From Crossaster papposus (Eukaryota; Echinodermata; Asteroidea; Velatida; Solasteridae): a stretch of 64,000 nucleotides of DNA. Positions 23,887 through 35,098 of the stretch are shown one piece after another. Below the pieces are notes generated by a model. It was not told the origin of the DNA. It saw nothing but the letters and a program-made list of their open reading frames with translations, and made no database searches. Location of the stretch: the NCBI GenBank assembly GCA_037893245.1, contig JBAIAA010000531.1, forward strand, positions 1,488,001 to 1,552,000, given 5' to 3'. A program made the position numbers and the translations under genes. Position 1 is the stretch's first letter; the number at the start of each line of letters is the position of its first letter.

Positions 23887-25469
23887 TTAGGCGACCCTTG
23901 GGGATGGCAAATTTAGCTCAATTATTAGGCCTACTGATTCACGTATGGAATTTTCCCGTTCACTTAGCTTATATCCTTGGTATGCATCTAGTACTTTTTG
24001 TGGACCTCTCTCCCTTCTGCCCTCCAATGCCCAGCCTTTCCACACGCAAAGCACACACCCGGCTTTCGTCCTTCGAAGGTCTGTTGCTGGTAAACGGAGT
24101 CCGGTGCACTCGTGATGGTTAGGGTAAGGGTAAGGTTCCGGTAGGGTGAGACGTGTAGCGTCCGCTCCATTGTGGTTTCTTTGTCTTGACTTTGTTTTTG
24201 ATCTTGCGTTGCGCCCTGGCTCACTTCGGCCCTCATGATGATGCGTTAATTTATCGTCGCCTGAATCCTCCGCAAGGCAGTTTCGGTCGTATTCGTCCAT
24301 GGTGGCCCATCCTGCATCCGGCGAACTATCCGCAAGCTTAATAAGCTTTTGTCTTTTATGCATAAAGTCAATACCTTCGGTAATCTTGGCTCTTGCTTCT
24401 AATGCTGATTGCGGTGTTGTCTGTGTCGAGAATGACCACGGCTTCCTTCATTTTTTCTGATGACCTTAGTGTTGACTTTGTATTGTTCTTCATTCCCTCG
24501 TTTGCGGAATGTGTACGAATCTTTGGTCATTTCCTCTATCTTGGCAATATCTGGACGTCGCTCAAACAGAGTTGTAGTCGAGTCACCTGTGTCGAATCCG
24601 AGTCCGAGTCACTTGTTTAAATAATTAAATAGTTATAATACTTCAACCAGTTCACTTAGTTGACTGGATTACATTACAACTAAATGTCGTAAAATAAGAA
24701 TTGGAAATGACAAAATAAAAAACATTTAATTTAAAAGAAGTTCTGTACCCGCAGTTTAAAATTTATTTTAGGTAGTAACATTAAAAAGAGGTATTAAAGC
24801 CGCAGCCCCCAAAGCCGTCATTCGGATTCCGGAGACGAATTCCAATTTCCCTGGTAATATGCATCAAGCTCAAGCAGTGGCTATAGTGTTAATGTTGACA
24901 GAATACAGCGTTAATGTTGGTGTCGTGCACAATAATGCTTTTACAGAAATATATCCCAGTGTTATTATGCGTATTGAACATACATGCGCTGTACATGGCC
25001 ACATCTAACCAATAATCACGAACACTATTACTTGCAACACCATACGACAGTGTACTTATTTCGTGTGCTAAACGTTAATATTCCTCCATGTGCATGACGA
25101 TTGGATCATCGGAATTGTTTTTAATATTAAAAAGGTATTGTTGGTGAAAATACGTGACTCGCGAGTCACGAGTCCTCGGGGGCAAGTCCGAGTCATGATA
25201 GTCGAGTCATGATAGTCGAGTCCAAGTCCGGGTCAGAGTCCTTTGCCGACGTGACTCGAGTCAAGTCCGAGTCACCAAAATTGTGACTCGAGACCGAGTC
25301 CTGGACTCGAGTTATACAACTCTGCGCTTAAATCACGTTAGTTTTCTTGAAGTTGATGCTGAAAACCACTAAGCTTATTTGATATTAGCGAATCTAGTTG
25401 ACTCAGTAACGTTGTTTGATTTTCCTGTATTCTTGTTTCAACGAGATCGGAAATATCACTCGGCTCCAT
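23887..25469 (-). pseudogene. Gag-like region of the DIRS-like element
   Basis: Starts MEPSDISDLVETRIQENQTT at 25469 and reads to a stop near 25350, continuing after the inserted hAT-type element. Later parts read MHKRQKLIKLADSSPDAGWA (near 24363) and CFACGKAGHWRAE, a zinc knuckle with its last Cys lost. Several frameshifts are present. Confidence 0.7.
24567..25324. mobile_element. Non-autonomous hAT-type element rich in GAGTC words
   Basis: The ends are CAGAGTTGTA and its inverse TACAACTCTG, flanked by CGCTCAAA (24559-24566) and CGCTTAAA (25325-25332), an 8-bp duplication with one change. CAG ends with an 8-bp duplication are the hAT signature. Dense GAGTC/GACTC words lie near both ends (24575-24610 and 25155-25315), as expected for subterminal transposase-binding repeats. 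No coding sequence. It is inserted in the DIRS gag. Confidence 0.82.
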
Positions 25470-25559
25470 TGCAGTGTTCTTGACTGGTTGGATTCGCAAG
25501 CTCGGGTGACCCGTCATGACATTTCCATAGACTGATCACTTCAGTCCCTTATGCAAATT

Positions 25560-26800
25560 ACATACCATTGTCCTTTCAACCTTACACAATGCCACAATGC
25601 ATTCGTCAAACGATTAGAAATTTGTTGCCTGTGCTACAGCCGTATAGCGCAGGCAAAGAAAATTCTTGTTATAGGTTTTTAGGGGGTGCCGGCGTCTATA
25701 GAGTATCATGTGGGGATAATAAGGGGGAGTCCGATCCCTCGCTATCGGTCTCATATCGTGCTGGGTATAGCACGTAGGCCTACAGCCTGGCGGGCAATGA
25801 TGACCCAACTCTTTTGAAAACTTCCGATGTCAGGCATGACGCGACGAAGAGCAGCAGCCGATTTCACACAAAAAGTGCGTACGTAACTTGCGCCATTTTC
25901 AAAAGTGCCGCAAGGCTTACGCAACAAAAAAGTTGCGTAGCGGCGCCATTTCCTTATGGATCTTTGCACGAAATGTGGGCCCTTTTCAAACCTCCAGGCT
26001 TCTTCTTCATAATCATGAGGCTCCGTGCCAAGCCTCGAAGCTTTGAAACGCTGAGGCTTCGGCTGGCTTCTACTACTAGCGACTATAATATTATGCCATT
26101 CGCAATGCTTCGGCAAATTTCGTTGAGTTAGTGGGCTATATGGCAACACATCGTCAATAAACAGTTGACGTGACATTATTTTGCGCCTGCTTTGACCACG
26201 GGGAAAATAGCCGTATCCAGGATGAACAAATGTATATACCTGTAGACATAATAGCCTATGCCATTTATTCTTTCAACTAAAATTAACAGAGTCTGTTAAT
26301 CTCTTATAAAAAGGTATTTGTTTCGGGCACAATTAAAGAGTTCAATAACAAAACATAAGTACACAGAACCCCCTCATTCAAAATAATTTGTTTACGTTTC
26401 TAGAAACGTAATCTATTTTTACTTCGGGAAGATTTTTATTTTGTATTGTGTTCAACGATTTTTGATCTGCAAACTTTACACATAAAAAACACATAAATTT
26501 ACACATAAAAAAACGTTAACGATTACAACTTACCGAAAAAGATAAAATGTCCTGATAATTATGTCCTGAAATCCACGAAAATGTTATGTTTTGTATTGTT
26601 GTAATACTTATCCAATTTCAAACACAAGGTTGAAAGGAAATCAATCTAATCAACCTAATTACCCGCCGTTCCCGACCTATACCTTTATCGAACTTGCTCT
26701 AAATTGATGCACCGGTACACCAAAAGGGGCGTGTGTTAATCTCTCTACATCAATAGGCATACACCGAGTTACCAGACACTATTTCTTTTGTTTGTGTCCC
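25560..26800. other. No gene recognised
   Basis: A 140-codon frame on the minus strand (25751-26176) shows no known motif and is partly mirrored by an open frame on the other strand. It is probably not coding. Confidence 0.4.
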
Positions 26801-26847
26801 CATAACATTTTAGGTAACTAGTAAAGGGTTCTAGTGGTAGAATTAAG

Positions 26848-27268
26848 TTAGGGTATAATGAACAAAAATAGATGAGACAAATTAGGGTGATGTTAACACT
26901 TTTAAGTCGTTTAGAGAGATTTTCCTGAAGCACACGAACCCTATGAAATGTCCCCATAACGTCATGTACTATGTGTGGGTTTGTTAGTCCCAAGTCTCAC
27001 AATAACTCGGGGTCAAAAATGGGGGTCAATGTACACCTGGCGATAGACGATGAATAAAGTATGCTAGATAATTACCGAGAGAGTTTTGGGTTACGGTATA
27101 ATGACAGAAATTAGAGAAGACAAAATAGGGTGAAAATTGGATAGGGTATAATGAAAGAAGACAAATTAGGGTGATGTTGACAATTTTAAGTCGTTTAGAG
27201 AGATTTTCCTTAAGCACACAAACCCTATGGAATGTCCCCATAACGTCATGTACTTGTGTGGGTTTGTG
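26848..27268. repeat. Pair of direct repeats about 295 bp apart
   Basis: Blocks 26848-26984 and 27142-27268 share agggtataatga, acaaattagggtgatgtt, taagtcgtttagagagattt and tgtccccataacgtcatgta. A degraded third version (agggtataataaaag, acaaattagggtgac) is at 50757-50870 in an ABCD intron. Confidence 0.75.
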
Positions 27269-27283
27269 TGCTAATATGTTATT

Positions 27284-27378
27284 TCCCTCAGTCGGCATTT
27301 GGAGCCACGGTCGGCTAATGGTCCACCAAATTAATAATTTGGTGGTTCATTTTGTCGACACGTTGCCGACTGAGGCTC
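27284..27378. repeat. Short inverted-repeat structure
   Basis: cctcagtcggca near 27287 pairs with tgccgactgagg near 27364. A second hairpin, ccaccaaatt/aatttggtgg, lies at 27321-27345 between them. Confidence 0.55.
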
Positions 27379-27658
27379 GAAATTTAGATTTACGTAAACA
27401 AACAAACAATACGATTGTTCAAATGTCTGTGAAATTTCAGCTAGTATAATCATAGAGCTAGGACTTTATAATAATGTTTTAGGCATACAACTAACATTTC
27501 TAAAACTGGTAGGAGATGAATCATTTCACATCGAAGCCCAAATGTATGCAGTTTTTGGTCTAAAGTCAGCAAAATAAAAGTTTACAGGCGTACACAAATC
27601 GTAAACATGTCTCAAATTGCTACATTTTTATTTGACGAATTAAATTAACAACATTTGA

Positions 27659-27975
27659 TTGTTATATACACCATTTGCGGATATCGAACATTTTTACTAC
27701 CAAATTATTAAGAAATATACCTATTTGAATATGAACAATGATTCTAGGCATCCAGCAAAAGGATTGCGCTAGTTATCTTGTAAACAAGAACAAGAACAAA
27801 AACAACTGCCCGACGCCGGTTGAAAACGAACGCTGTTTTCTTGCTTTTCTTTGGCATCCATGATTGTAAAACTTTAGATAGGTCAGTCAAACGACATTTA
27901 CTATAAAATACAACCCCCCAAATCCACCCATTCCTGATAATTAAAGCAATCACCAATGGTGTATCCTACTATTAA
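27659..27975. mobile_element. Short inverted-repeat element, AGGTAGGATACACC family, copy 1
   Basis: About 320 bp, similar along its length to 32799-33160 and, in reverse, to 42471-42815 and 46702-47091. Shared blocks are gattctaggcatccagcaaa, caggtcagtt-like words and tataaaatacaacccccc. The left end is eroded. Confidence 0.75.
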
Positions 27976-28499
27976 ACCAACAGGCGTTCAAGCTCTGGCT
28001 TATAATTCTGAGGACCTTATCAACCGACACACGAGTGCTAGTTTGTGAAACAAAAATTGTTCATTGCACGTGTTTTCACTAAGTATTAAATGCCGCACAA
28101 TACTTGGGTGTTAGTTTGTGGTGTCGGTGACGGTATGCACTATAAGACCTCTGGACTTTTAAATTCCACTGGTCCGACACCAAGCAACACTCATGCCAAA
28201 TTATACTACTGTATAATAATGCTTATACAATGTCTATCGAGTATTATTATAAACACATACCTTATATAATTATGCATTAAATCTGGTTTGATTGCACACA
28301 CAAATTTCAATACAGAGCAACAAATTTAAGGACACAGAAATTGATCTGATCATTTGTTTTACTTTACAATAATTTTGATAACACAATGCTCAGACAATGT
28401 GGGTGTAGATGTACATATATAAAGAATAAAACCTTAAAACCACATTGACTTCACCAAACCTATTACATGTACTTCTCCTAATCTGGGCCCACTTTCACA

Positions 28500-28685
28500 T
28501 TGTTGCAAAATGTCTCGAGTCGATTACTCCACTCAAGTTTGACTCGAGTCACAATTGTTGGCGACTAAACTCTACCCGAGTCCCTATGGATAAATGATGC
28601 GACTCGAGTCACTGCAGGCAAATGACTCGACTCGACTCGACTCGAGTCGAGTCTCATTAGAATGACTTTACTTGACTCGTCTTAA
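28500..28685. repeat. GACTCGAGTC-rich tract
   Basis: More than ten GACTC/GAGTC words, including a run gactcgactcgactcgagtc near 28630. It resembles the subterminal repeats of the hAT-type element at 24567-25324 and may be an end of a related copy; the other end was not found. Confidence 0.6.
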
Positions 28686-28980
28686 GTCCCAAAAATAAGA
28701 GCTACATTTTACGGACAGAAAATTTGCAACGACTTGAGCCGATGTCACGTTATGTTTATGTTCGTCATATATCGTCACCGTTTTGACAAAGTGACACAAA
28801 CGTCCAAACAGCTGCAAAATCAAGTTTTGAGAAAAATGCATTTGAAGTTGATCAAATTTGCAAATCAATTTTTTGCGTATAATTCTTCCCAGAATTGAAA
28901 AATATATAACTGATGCGATATTCTTTGTTTCTATAAAATCATGTCTAATTAGGACATAATACACTATGACATAATATCAC

Positions 28981-29304
28981 GAGTACGTGATAACCTTTTG
29001 TTGGAAGAAAAAACGTGAAAAGTAAACAATAGACTTATCTTTCACGTATTAAAAAAAGTCCACTTTTAACGTATGTCAAAGTATCACGTATTTGTAGAGC
29101 TAGCCTCTTTGCTAGGGTTGATATTTCACGTACAAAATACGTAAAAACTTCGCCGCGCACGCGCTCATTGTTAGCAGATTAGCGGTGGCACTGTAAACAG
29201 TCCTTTGTTGCAAACGCCGGTGTCTCCACACAGCCCCATGGTTGGACTGTGTTGGCTGAAGATTTGCGACCGTTAACAAACTCATACGAGGTAAGTACTT
29301 CCCC
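28981..29304. repeat. 320-bp repeat, inverted partner at 38881-39204
   Basis: Nearly colinear with the reverse complement of 38881-39204. Both copies keep cacacagccccatggttgga followed about 60 bp later by GAG|GTAAGTACTT, which looks like a short exon with a donor site. The surrounding sequence contains several cacgta words. Confidence 0.8.
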
Positions 29305-29310
29305 TTATGA

Positions 29311-30077
29311 GCTTCCCCCAGTCCCACTGAAGCCAGATATGCTACGGATCGCCCCGGTTCGCCCCGGATGGCCCCGGATGAAACAGACGTTTGATCCGGG
29401 GTCATCCGGGGTGGTCCGGGAAGGCAATCGAAACAAAAGTGGCATGTTCCCCGGTCCTACTACGGTTCTATTACGGTTTGACTACGGTTCTGCCACGGAT
29501 GGGCCCGGATCATCCCGGATGGTCACGGATTCACTACGGTTCCGCCACGGTTTCACTACGGGTGCGCCACGGTTCATCCCGGATGTGCCACGGTTCACCC
29601 CGGTGAACCGTGGCACATCCGTGGTGAAACCGTAGTGAATCTGTGGTGATCCGTAGTGTATCCGGGGTCATCCGTAGTGGAACCGTAGTGGAACCGTGTG
29701 TGAACCAACTCCCGTTTCATACCGGATAAACACGGTTACACTACGGTTTATCCCGGATACACTACGGATCATCACGGTCGCACTACGGTTTCACTACGGT
29801 TTCACTACGGTTTCACTACAGTTTCACTACGGTTCTCCGCCGCCCCCTCTCCCTTCCCGGATGGCCCCGGATCACCCCGGATGCTAGATGTTGATCCGTG
29901 GTGACGCTCGACTTCCCGGACGTACTACGGATGTCCCCGGATGGTCCCGGATGGTCCCGGATTGGCTACGGTTCATCACGGTTTGACTACGGTTCCACTC
30001 CCGGATGACCCCGGATATGAACCGTAGTGCATCCGGGGTGATTCGTAGCGTATCCGGCTTTCGGTGGGACTGGGGCT
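29311..30077. repeat. 11-bp-periodic CGG array with alternating orientation
   Basis: Degenerate 11-bp units of the type CACTACGGTTT or CATCCCGGATG run for about 750 bp. Orientation flips around 29600, 29715, 29885 and 30005. The 29600 junction is a perfect hairpin (TGTGCCACGGTTCACC and its inverse). The whole array is framed by inverted gcttcccccagtcccactga (29311) and cggtgggactggggc (30062). No coding sense is likely because the unit is not a multiple of three. Confidence 0.8.
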
Positions 30078-30400
30078 TTAGAGAAAGGAATAGTTGTAAA
30101 TGTACCAATTCATTTCTTTTAACGTAAGAACACTGTGCCAAGTGTATGTAGTAGATGCATAGGCCTGCTTATTGTGGGGTCATGAATTGGAGGAAACCGT
30201 TCGTTTTACTTTTGTTGATATTTCAATTTTCTTTATATCTACACGTGAAAAACAATGTGACCAACTTAGAAGGACAAAAAAGTTGCTCGAGGCTCCATTT
30301 CATAAAAAGGAACATTTCCAAGTTCATTATACTAAAGCAAAAAATCACAATATTCTGCTGTTCGCCAGTCTTTGTAACAGTTTTATGAACTAGTGAATGC
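30078..30400. other. No gene recognised
   Basis: AT-rich spacer between the 11-bp array and the second Tc1-like element. Confidence 0.4.
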
Positions 30401-30654
30401 ATATATACACTGAACAAAAATATAAACGCCCACAACAATTAAACGCCCCAAAAATGGTTATTTGTCTTGATTGGTAAACAACATCTGTGTTCTTCTCTGC
30501 CAGTGAGGAATTTATCAGTGATGCAGGATTCCACCCACAACACAGATGTGGCATGTCCAGACGCTGCTTAAACAGCGTGACCAGTACTCAGACACTCATT
30601 ATACTGGGGACAATAAAAGGCCACCTCAAAATGTCAAATTTCATCAGAAGTCGC

Positions 30655-31921
30655 CATGCCACAGATATCGCAAGTCATGCGGGAACGTGCCATTGACATG
30701 CTGGATGCAGGGATGTCCACTAGAGCCGTTACTGCACAGCTTAATGTTTACTATCGGACGATCGGTCGTTTGAGAGTTCGTTTCAGACAGACTAGCACTC
30801 GGTACAGCAAATCGACCTCACCCCCGTCGTCCACCCGAGGACAAGATATTCACATCTGGCTTCTCCATCTGCGTGATCGTTTCAGACCAGCAACACGCAC
30901 AGCCGATGAAACAAGTTGGCCAGCACAACAGACGCATCACATTACAAACTGTCCGGAACCGTCTGAGAGAAGTAAACCTACACGCTCGTCGTCCTAATCG
31001 TGGCCTGAATCTTACCGCTGTTCGGCGTCGGAACAGACTTGCATAGACAAATGCACACATTCGATGGCCCTTGGCACGCTGGGAAAGAGTGATGTTCACG
31101 GACGAATCACGGTTCCAGTTGTAACGCACAGATGGAAGACAGCGTGTATGGCGACGTGCGGGTGAACGGTTTGCTGACGCAAATGTTATTCGAAGAATCG
31201 CCTATGTAGGTGGTGGTGTCATGGTGCGGGCAGGCATAACGAGTGGGCAAAGAACTCTCTTGCACTTTATTGAGGGAAACGTGAATGGGCAAAAATATCG
31301 GGATGAGATTCTCATACCAATTGGTGTGCCATTCGTCTGCCAACATGCCCGACCTCACGGTTGCCAGAATCTGTATGCAGCTCCTGGAAGCAGAACACAT
31401 TCCTGTTCTTGACTGGCCTGCATATTCGCCGGACATGTCGCCCATAGAGCACTTACGGGATGTTCTCGACCGACGTGTCCGCGATCATGTTCCAGTTCCG
31501 GATAATATCCCTCAACTCCGTGTAACCCTCAAGAAGGAGTGGAATAACATTCGTGTCGAGGCCGGGCGGTTAAGAACTCGGTTTTCTGTTCCGCAGAGCG
31601 TGGGTTCGAGTCCCGGTGTCGACACATGTGTCCTTAAGCAAGGCAATTAAACCACTATTGCTTCGTCCTTCGGATGGGACGTAAAGCTGTAGGTCCCGTG
31701 CGTTGTGTAATGCACGTAAAAGAACCCAGTAACACTCTTCGCTAAGAGAAGGGGTTCGCCCGGTGTTCCTGGCAACGCCTCGGAATAGGCAACTAGATAG
31801 ATGGCGCTTTACAAATGCATGATCATCATCATCACAGGCCACAATCGTCCACCTTTTCAACTCGATGCAAAGAAGATGTGTCGCTCTACTGGACGCAAAT
31901 GGTGGACAGACAGGATATTGA
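30655..31921 (+). pseudogene. Tc1-family transposase remnant
   Basis: The N-terminus MPQISQVMRERAIDMLDAGM then STRAVTAQLNVYYRTIGRLR is the helix-turn-helix part. After frameshifts come LLHLRDRFRPATRTA, the DESRF-type acidic block near 31100, GGGVMVRAG near 31210, DWPAYSPDMSPIEHL (third acidic residue, near 31420) and the end CVALLDANGGQTGY with stop at 31919-31921. The second Asp block is damaged (around 31340) and the C-terminus is split by a SINE. Confidence 0.85.
31558..31850 (+). mobile_element. tRNA-headed SINE with LINE-like tail
   Basis: The head gcggttaagaactcg resembles a polymerase III A box and GGTTCGAGTCC (31603-31613) is a B box. The 3' part cgcctcggaatagg then ctagatagatggcgctttac and an ATC repeat matches the tail of the LINE at 19412-21378. 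It sits in the last part of the Tc1 transposase. The exact 5' edge is uncertain. Confidence 0.82.
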
Positions 31922-32069
31922 GTGGTGATTTGTTTCAACCTGACCCCCCACCGTGTCCACATGCATGTTCATAATTACTAACGGACAGTAATCTGTAGCA
32001 TATTGAACAAAAAAGTGTCGCATAGAGAGTTTATATTTTTGTGGGCGTTTACATTTCTGTTCAGTGTAT

Positions 32070-32798
32070 GTGTACATTAAAACATAGATGTTTTTCACCC
32101 TTAATTGGTTAACGAATGGTAATGTATTAAAATTCATACAAAAATCGCCTTGAAGATTTCAGAAATTTTTGTTTTGACTTACAGTATAATTTTCGTTTGT
32201 GCTTGAATGTCTATGTAATCTGTAATTTACAATTTGCTCCATAGCTTCCAGATAAACGTGCCGTTTCAAGGCATGTATACTATATTGCTTTTTAAGGGGG
32301 AAATAAATAATTCATGTCACTTCCGTTGTAAACGTTCTATGATTGTCTATAACCAAAAAGCTGCCAAACAATCTGATACTGGGTTGCCATGCGAGGAAAA
32401 CAAAAGCAATGTGGCTTGCACATTGACTAAAAAGCAAATGAAGTACATTGTGTACCCAGCAAAATTTAAAGTTTTGGATTATTATAATGAGCTACAACAA
32501 ATATTTGTGTCACATCAGCTCCCGTGGGCAGCTTTGACATGCCCCCTCATTGACACGGATCGTGACACAAGATGATTACAAATGCCATTCGAAACTACAC
32601 CACAAATGCCGTTTGCCAGTACCTTAGAAGGTTGGTGTCTACTAACAAGCTTCGCATAGAGTTTTGTAAAGTTATTGGAATTCGTTAGGAGTCATAGCAT
32701 ACACAAGCCTATTTATACTCCTCCCCCCCCCCCCCAGAAAAAAAAATTGATTCGTCTCTGAACTTTTGAAGATCATAAAAAAATGGATGTCGATCAAT
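32070..32798. other. No gene recognised
   Basis: A 113-codon plus-strand frame (32234-32575) has no recognised motif. Otherwise AT-rich, with a C run near 32725. Confidence 0.4.
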
Positions 32799-33160
32799 TT
32801 AAAGGTAGGATACACCATTTGCAGATATCGAAAATATTTACTACCGAATTATTAAGAAATATCTTACTCATATGAAAGTAAATAATGATTCTAGGCATGC
32901 AGCAAAATGATTGCGCTAGTTATCTCGTAATTATTCTGGAAAATTGAATTTTATAAAGAAAAATTCGCGATCGCCGCGACAAAACCACAAATAACGTAAT
33001 AAACTGCTCCACGCCGTTTGAAAACAATCGCTGTTTTGCAATCTATGATTGCAAAACCTCAAACAGGTCAGTTAAACGATATTTACTATAAAATACAACC
33101 CCCCAAATCTACCCATTCATGATAATTCCAACAATTACCAATGGTGTATACTACCTTTAA
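32799..33160. mobile_element. Short inverted-repeat element, AGGTAGGATACACC family, copy 2
   Basis: Flanked by TTAA on both sides, with ends AGGTAGGATACACCATTTGC and the inverse of ggtgtatactacct. It is 362 bp including the duplicated TTAA. The interior matches copies 1, 3 and 4. Confidence 0.82.
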
Positions 33161-33569
33161 TCCACTAGTGCAGTGCCCATTCAAAATGTGTCCGTTTGGA
33201 ACAAACTAAATTGCCTGGCCTGCGTTATAGGCATGAAAACGTAGCGAAAAGGAGTCAGCGCACCGTTTTTACAACAAGCAACCACCATTTGCAAGCATGT
33301 TAACCTGTACCCTGTGGTGCATGCAGTATACGCGGGCCGCCCAGGCAAAAATTACGATGCGATTTGGTCTTGGGCAAATAGTACAACTTAAACTACTCTT
33401 GTGACGTCACTCTATTCAGAAAAATGTCAATTATTTGTTAAGAATGTACAGCTAACTGTACATTCTTTTAAGAATTAACAGAAAAAGAACGAATCAATGG
33501 ACACATAAATTGCTATTGTTATATTTATAACAACTTAGTAAGGAGCTATGTTGACAGTTTCTCTAGAGC
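33161..33569. other. No gene recognised
   Basis: Unassigned spacer with no motif. Confidence 0.4.
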
Positions 33570-33817
33570 TCACAACAGTTGTCTTGGAGGTCTCTTTGCT
33601 GTTTTGACGCGCTTATGCGGATTCAGCCCGGCTGACTGCTCTCCTATGGTTCTCACTGGTTCTCTTGTACTCTTGTAGATGACGGTTGTGGCATGTGGGC
33701 TAGGCGATGAGCTTGGCCACCGAAGCCCTTGTTGTATAGAGGCGATATGCTGCCATGCTCGATCGTATGGAGTGATTCGTCCAAAAGCCTGGACTTGTTG
33801 CACAGATTTGCCACAAC
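33570..33817 (-). CDS. Possible last exon of an unidentified gene
   Basis: A good acceptor (tatcccag before 33817) opens an 82-codon frame, GCGKSVQQVQAFGRITPYDR, continuing to RPPRQLL and stop at 33570-33572. There is no recognisable domain, and no upstream exon was found with confidence. It could be an exon of a transposon-derived gene or chance. Confidence 0.3.
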
Positions 33818-33829
33818 CTGGGATATCAA

Positions 33830-34710
33830 CAATAACAAAAATCAAATAAAATGGATGCACCAACCTGCATGCAACAAATTGCATCAAGGTTTGTCTAAAA
33901 CATTTGAAAATGAAAATGGCTCAAGAACTTATTACGACTAAGAAATAAAAATGGGGGGGATAAACCTTTTTATTAGCAAGGTCGAAGGGATGGTTTGCGA
34001 TTTAAAATATGTACATGTAATATGAATGGATTTCTTGTAAATGGGAATAATTTTCGACGGATTTAGGCCATAGTTATGTCATACGTTCGAAGGTCCTAAC
34101 AAGTTCTACTCTGCACAATTTTAAAAGGGCTGGTATACAAAACAATTGTAATTATACGTACAACACCTATATGTCCGGCCAAAATACTGGTTTGAATCAC
34201 CATCAAAATAAATTGGCGAGTCAGTTCTTGAGGTGACACAACATATATTGTTATACCACGGCAATAGATTGTGAATTTTTATTGGTCGAGAAGCGTTCAC
34301 GTGACATGCCACAAAAACGCATGTATCCGAGTGTGCCGATGTATGAGCATGGTATGAGTGATGTACGCTGAGTACGCGTGGTACATGAGTTCATGTACCC
34401 CACGGGGTACATGGACTTTCTTTTTCCAGGCCGCGGAAATTTTTTTTACACGCTAGCGCATAGCCTGGCCGGCCATTTCTGTGATAAATACCATGGAAGC
34501 GACTGATATTAGAGTCTAGCAACCTTTGACATGGCGCTGTGTTATATTAGCTGGTACTACGTAAATTAGTGTATGTTCCTGTGCGATGTAAACAGGGAAC
34601 AGGTGAAGTTGGTACTTTCGGCAACGACTGACGACCGCCATTGTTGTTTACACCAACTTTCGTTTATGCTGTTCGTCTGCTTTTTTCTGTTCCAATTTTG
34701 CCTTATTTTC
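33830..34710. other. No gene recognised
   Basis: Unassigned. It contains a local foldback near 34385 (catgagttcatgtacccc, then ggggtacatg). Confidence 0.35.
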
Positions 34711-34716
34711 TCCGTA

Positions 34717-34858
34717 ATGTCGGCAGACGACAGCATTAAGTCACCTCCAAAGAAGCGATTTCTGTCTCGTTCAAAAGAGGAGATCAGAAATTAGATTTTC
34801 GAGCAAGACAGCACCAGTACGAAGAAAAACACGGAACATATTAATCCATGGTTTAAAT
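34717..34858 (+). pseudogene. N-terminal fragment resembling KIAA1958/QRICH1-type proteins
   Basis: Reads MSADDSIKSPPKKRFLSRSK, EEIRN, a stop, then IFEQDSTSTKKNTEHINPWF. The EEI...DSTSTKKNT pattern resembles the start of DUF3504/Crypton-derived proteins (KIAA1958, QRICH1, ZMYM group). A foldback element begins about 50 bp later and no C-terminal domain is visible. Tentative. Confidence 0.35.
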
Positions 34859-34905
34859 AACAAACAATTCTTGCCTGCTGTAATCTATTACCGTGGTATA
34901 ACAAA

Positions 34906-35098
34906 ACAATTGTTGCCTGCTGTGACATGGTCCATGGCGTTTTGTACACCCTCGGGGGCAAATGGCACCCTCGGCTTCGCCTCGGGTGCCATTTGCCCCC
35001 TCGGGTGTACAAAACGCCATGGACCATGTCACAGCGCCTCGGGTGCCATTTGCCCCCGAGGGTGTACAAAACGCCATGTCACAGCAGGCAACAATTGT
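34906..35098. repeat. Three-armed foldback (hairpin plus extra arm)
   Basis: acaattgttgcctgctgtga, then a ggcgttttgtacaccctcgg arm, meets its inverse at about 34980. The inverse arm is then repeated a second time (35040-35085) before the closing inverse of the outer end at 35098. The arms are nearly identical, so the structure is recent. Confidence 0.8.

Larger units (their letters stand above)
15305..25469 (-). mobile_element. DIRS-like tyrosine-recombinase retroelement, heavily interrupted
   Basis: Read on the minus strand: gag from an ATG at 25469 with a CCHC-like knuckle near 24060, reverse transcriptase start at 23490-23790, reverse transcriptase core at 18230-18680, RNase H at 16441-16986, and tyrosine recombinase at 15305-16078. 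Gag-RT-RNaseH-YR is the DIRS order. Insertions separate the parts: a hAT-type element in gag (24567-25324) and about 4.8 kb in the reverse transcriptase (18690-23480). Stops and frameshifts are frequent. No terminal repeats were identified, so the outer boundaries are approximate. Confidence 0.8.
30408..32066 (+). mobile_element. Second Tc1-like DNA transposon, degraded
   Basis: The ends CACTGAACAAAAATATAAAC and the inverse of CACTGAACAGAAATGTAAAC are flanked by TA (30406-30407, 32067-32068). The inverted repeats are only about 30 bp, unlike the first Tc1 copy. It contains a broken transposase and a SINE. Confidence 0.88.

Noticed and set aside
25751-26176. 141-codon minus-strand frame
   Set aside because: No motif, no splice or start context, and the opposite strand is similarly open.
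29249-30141. Several open frames of 60-130 codons on both strands
   Set aside because: They are produced by the 11-bp repeat, which lacks stops in several frames. Unit length is not a multiple of three and the peptides have no domain character.
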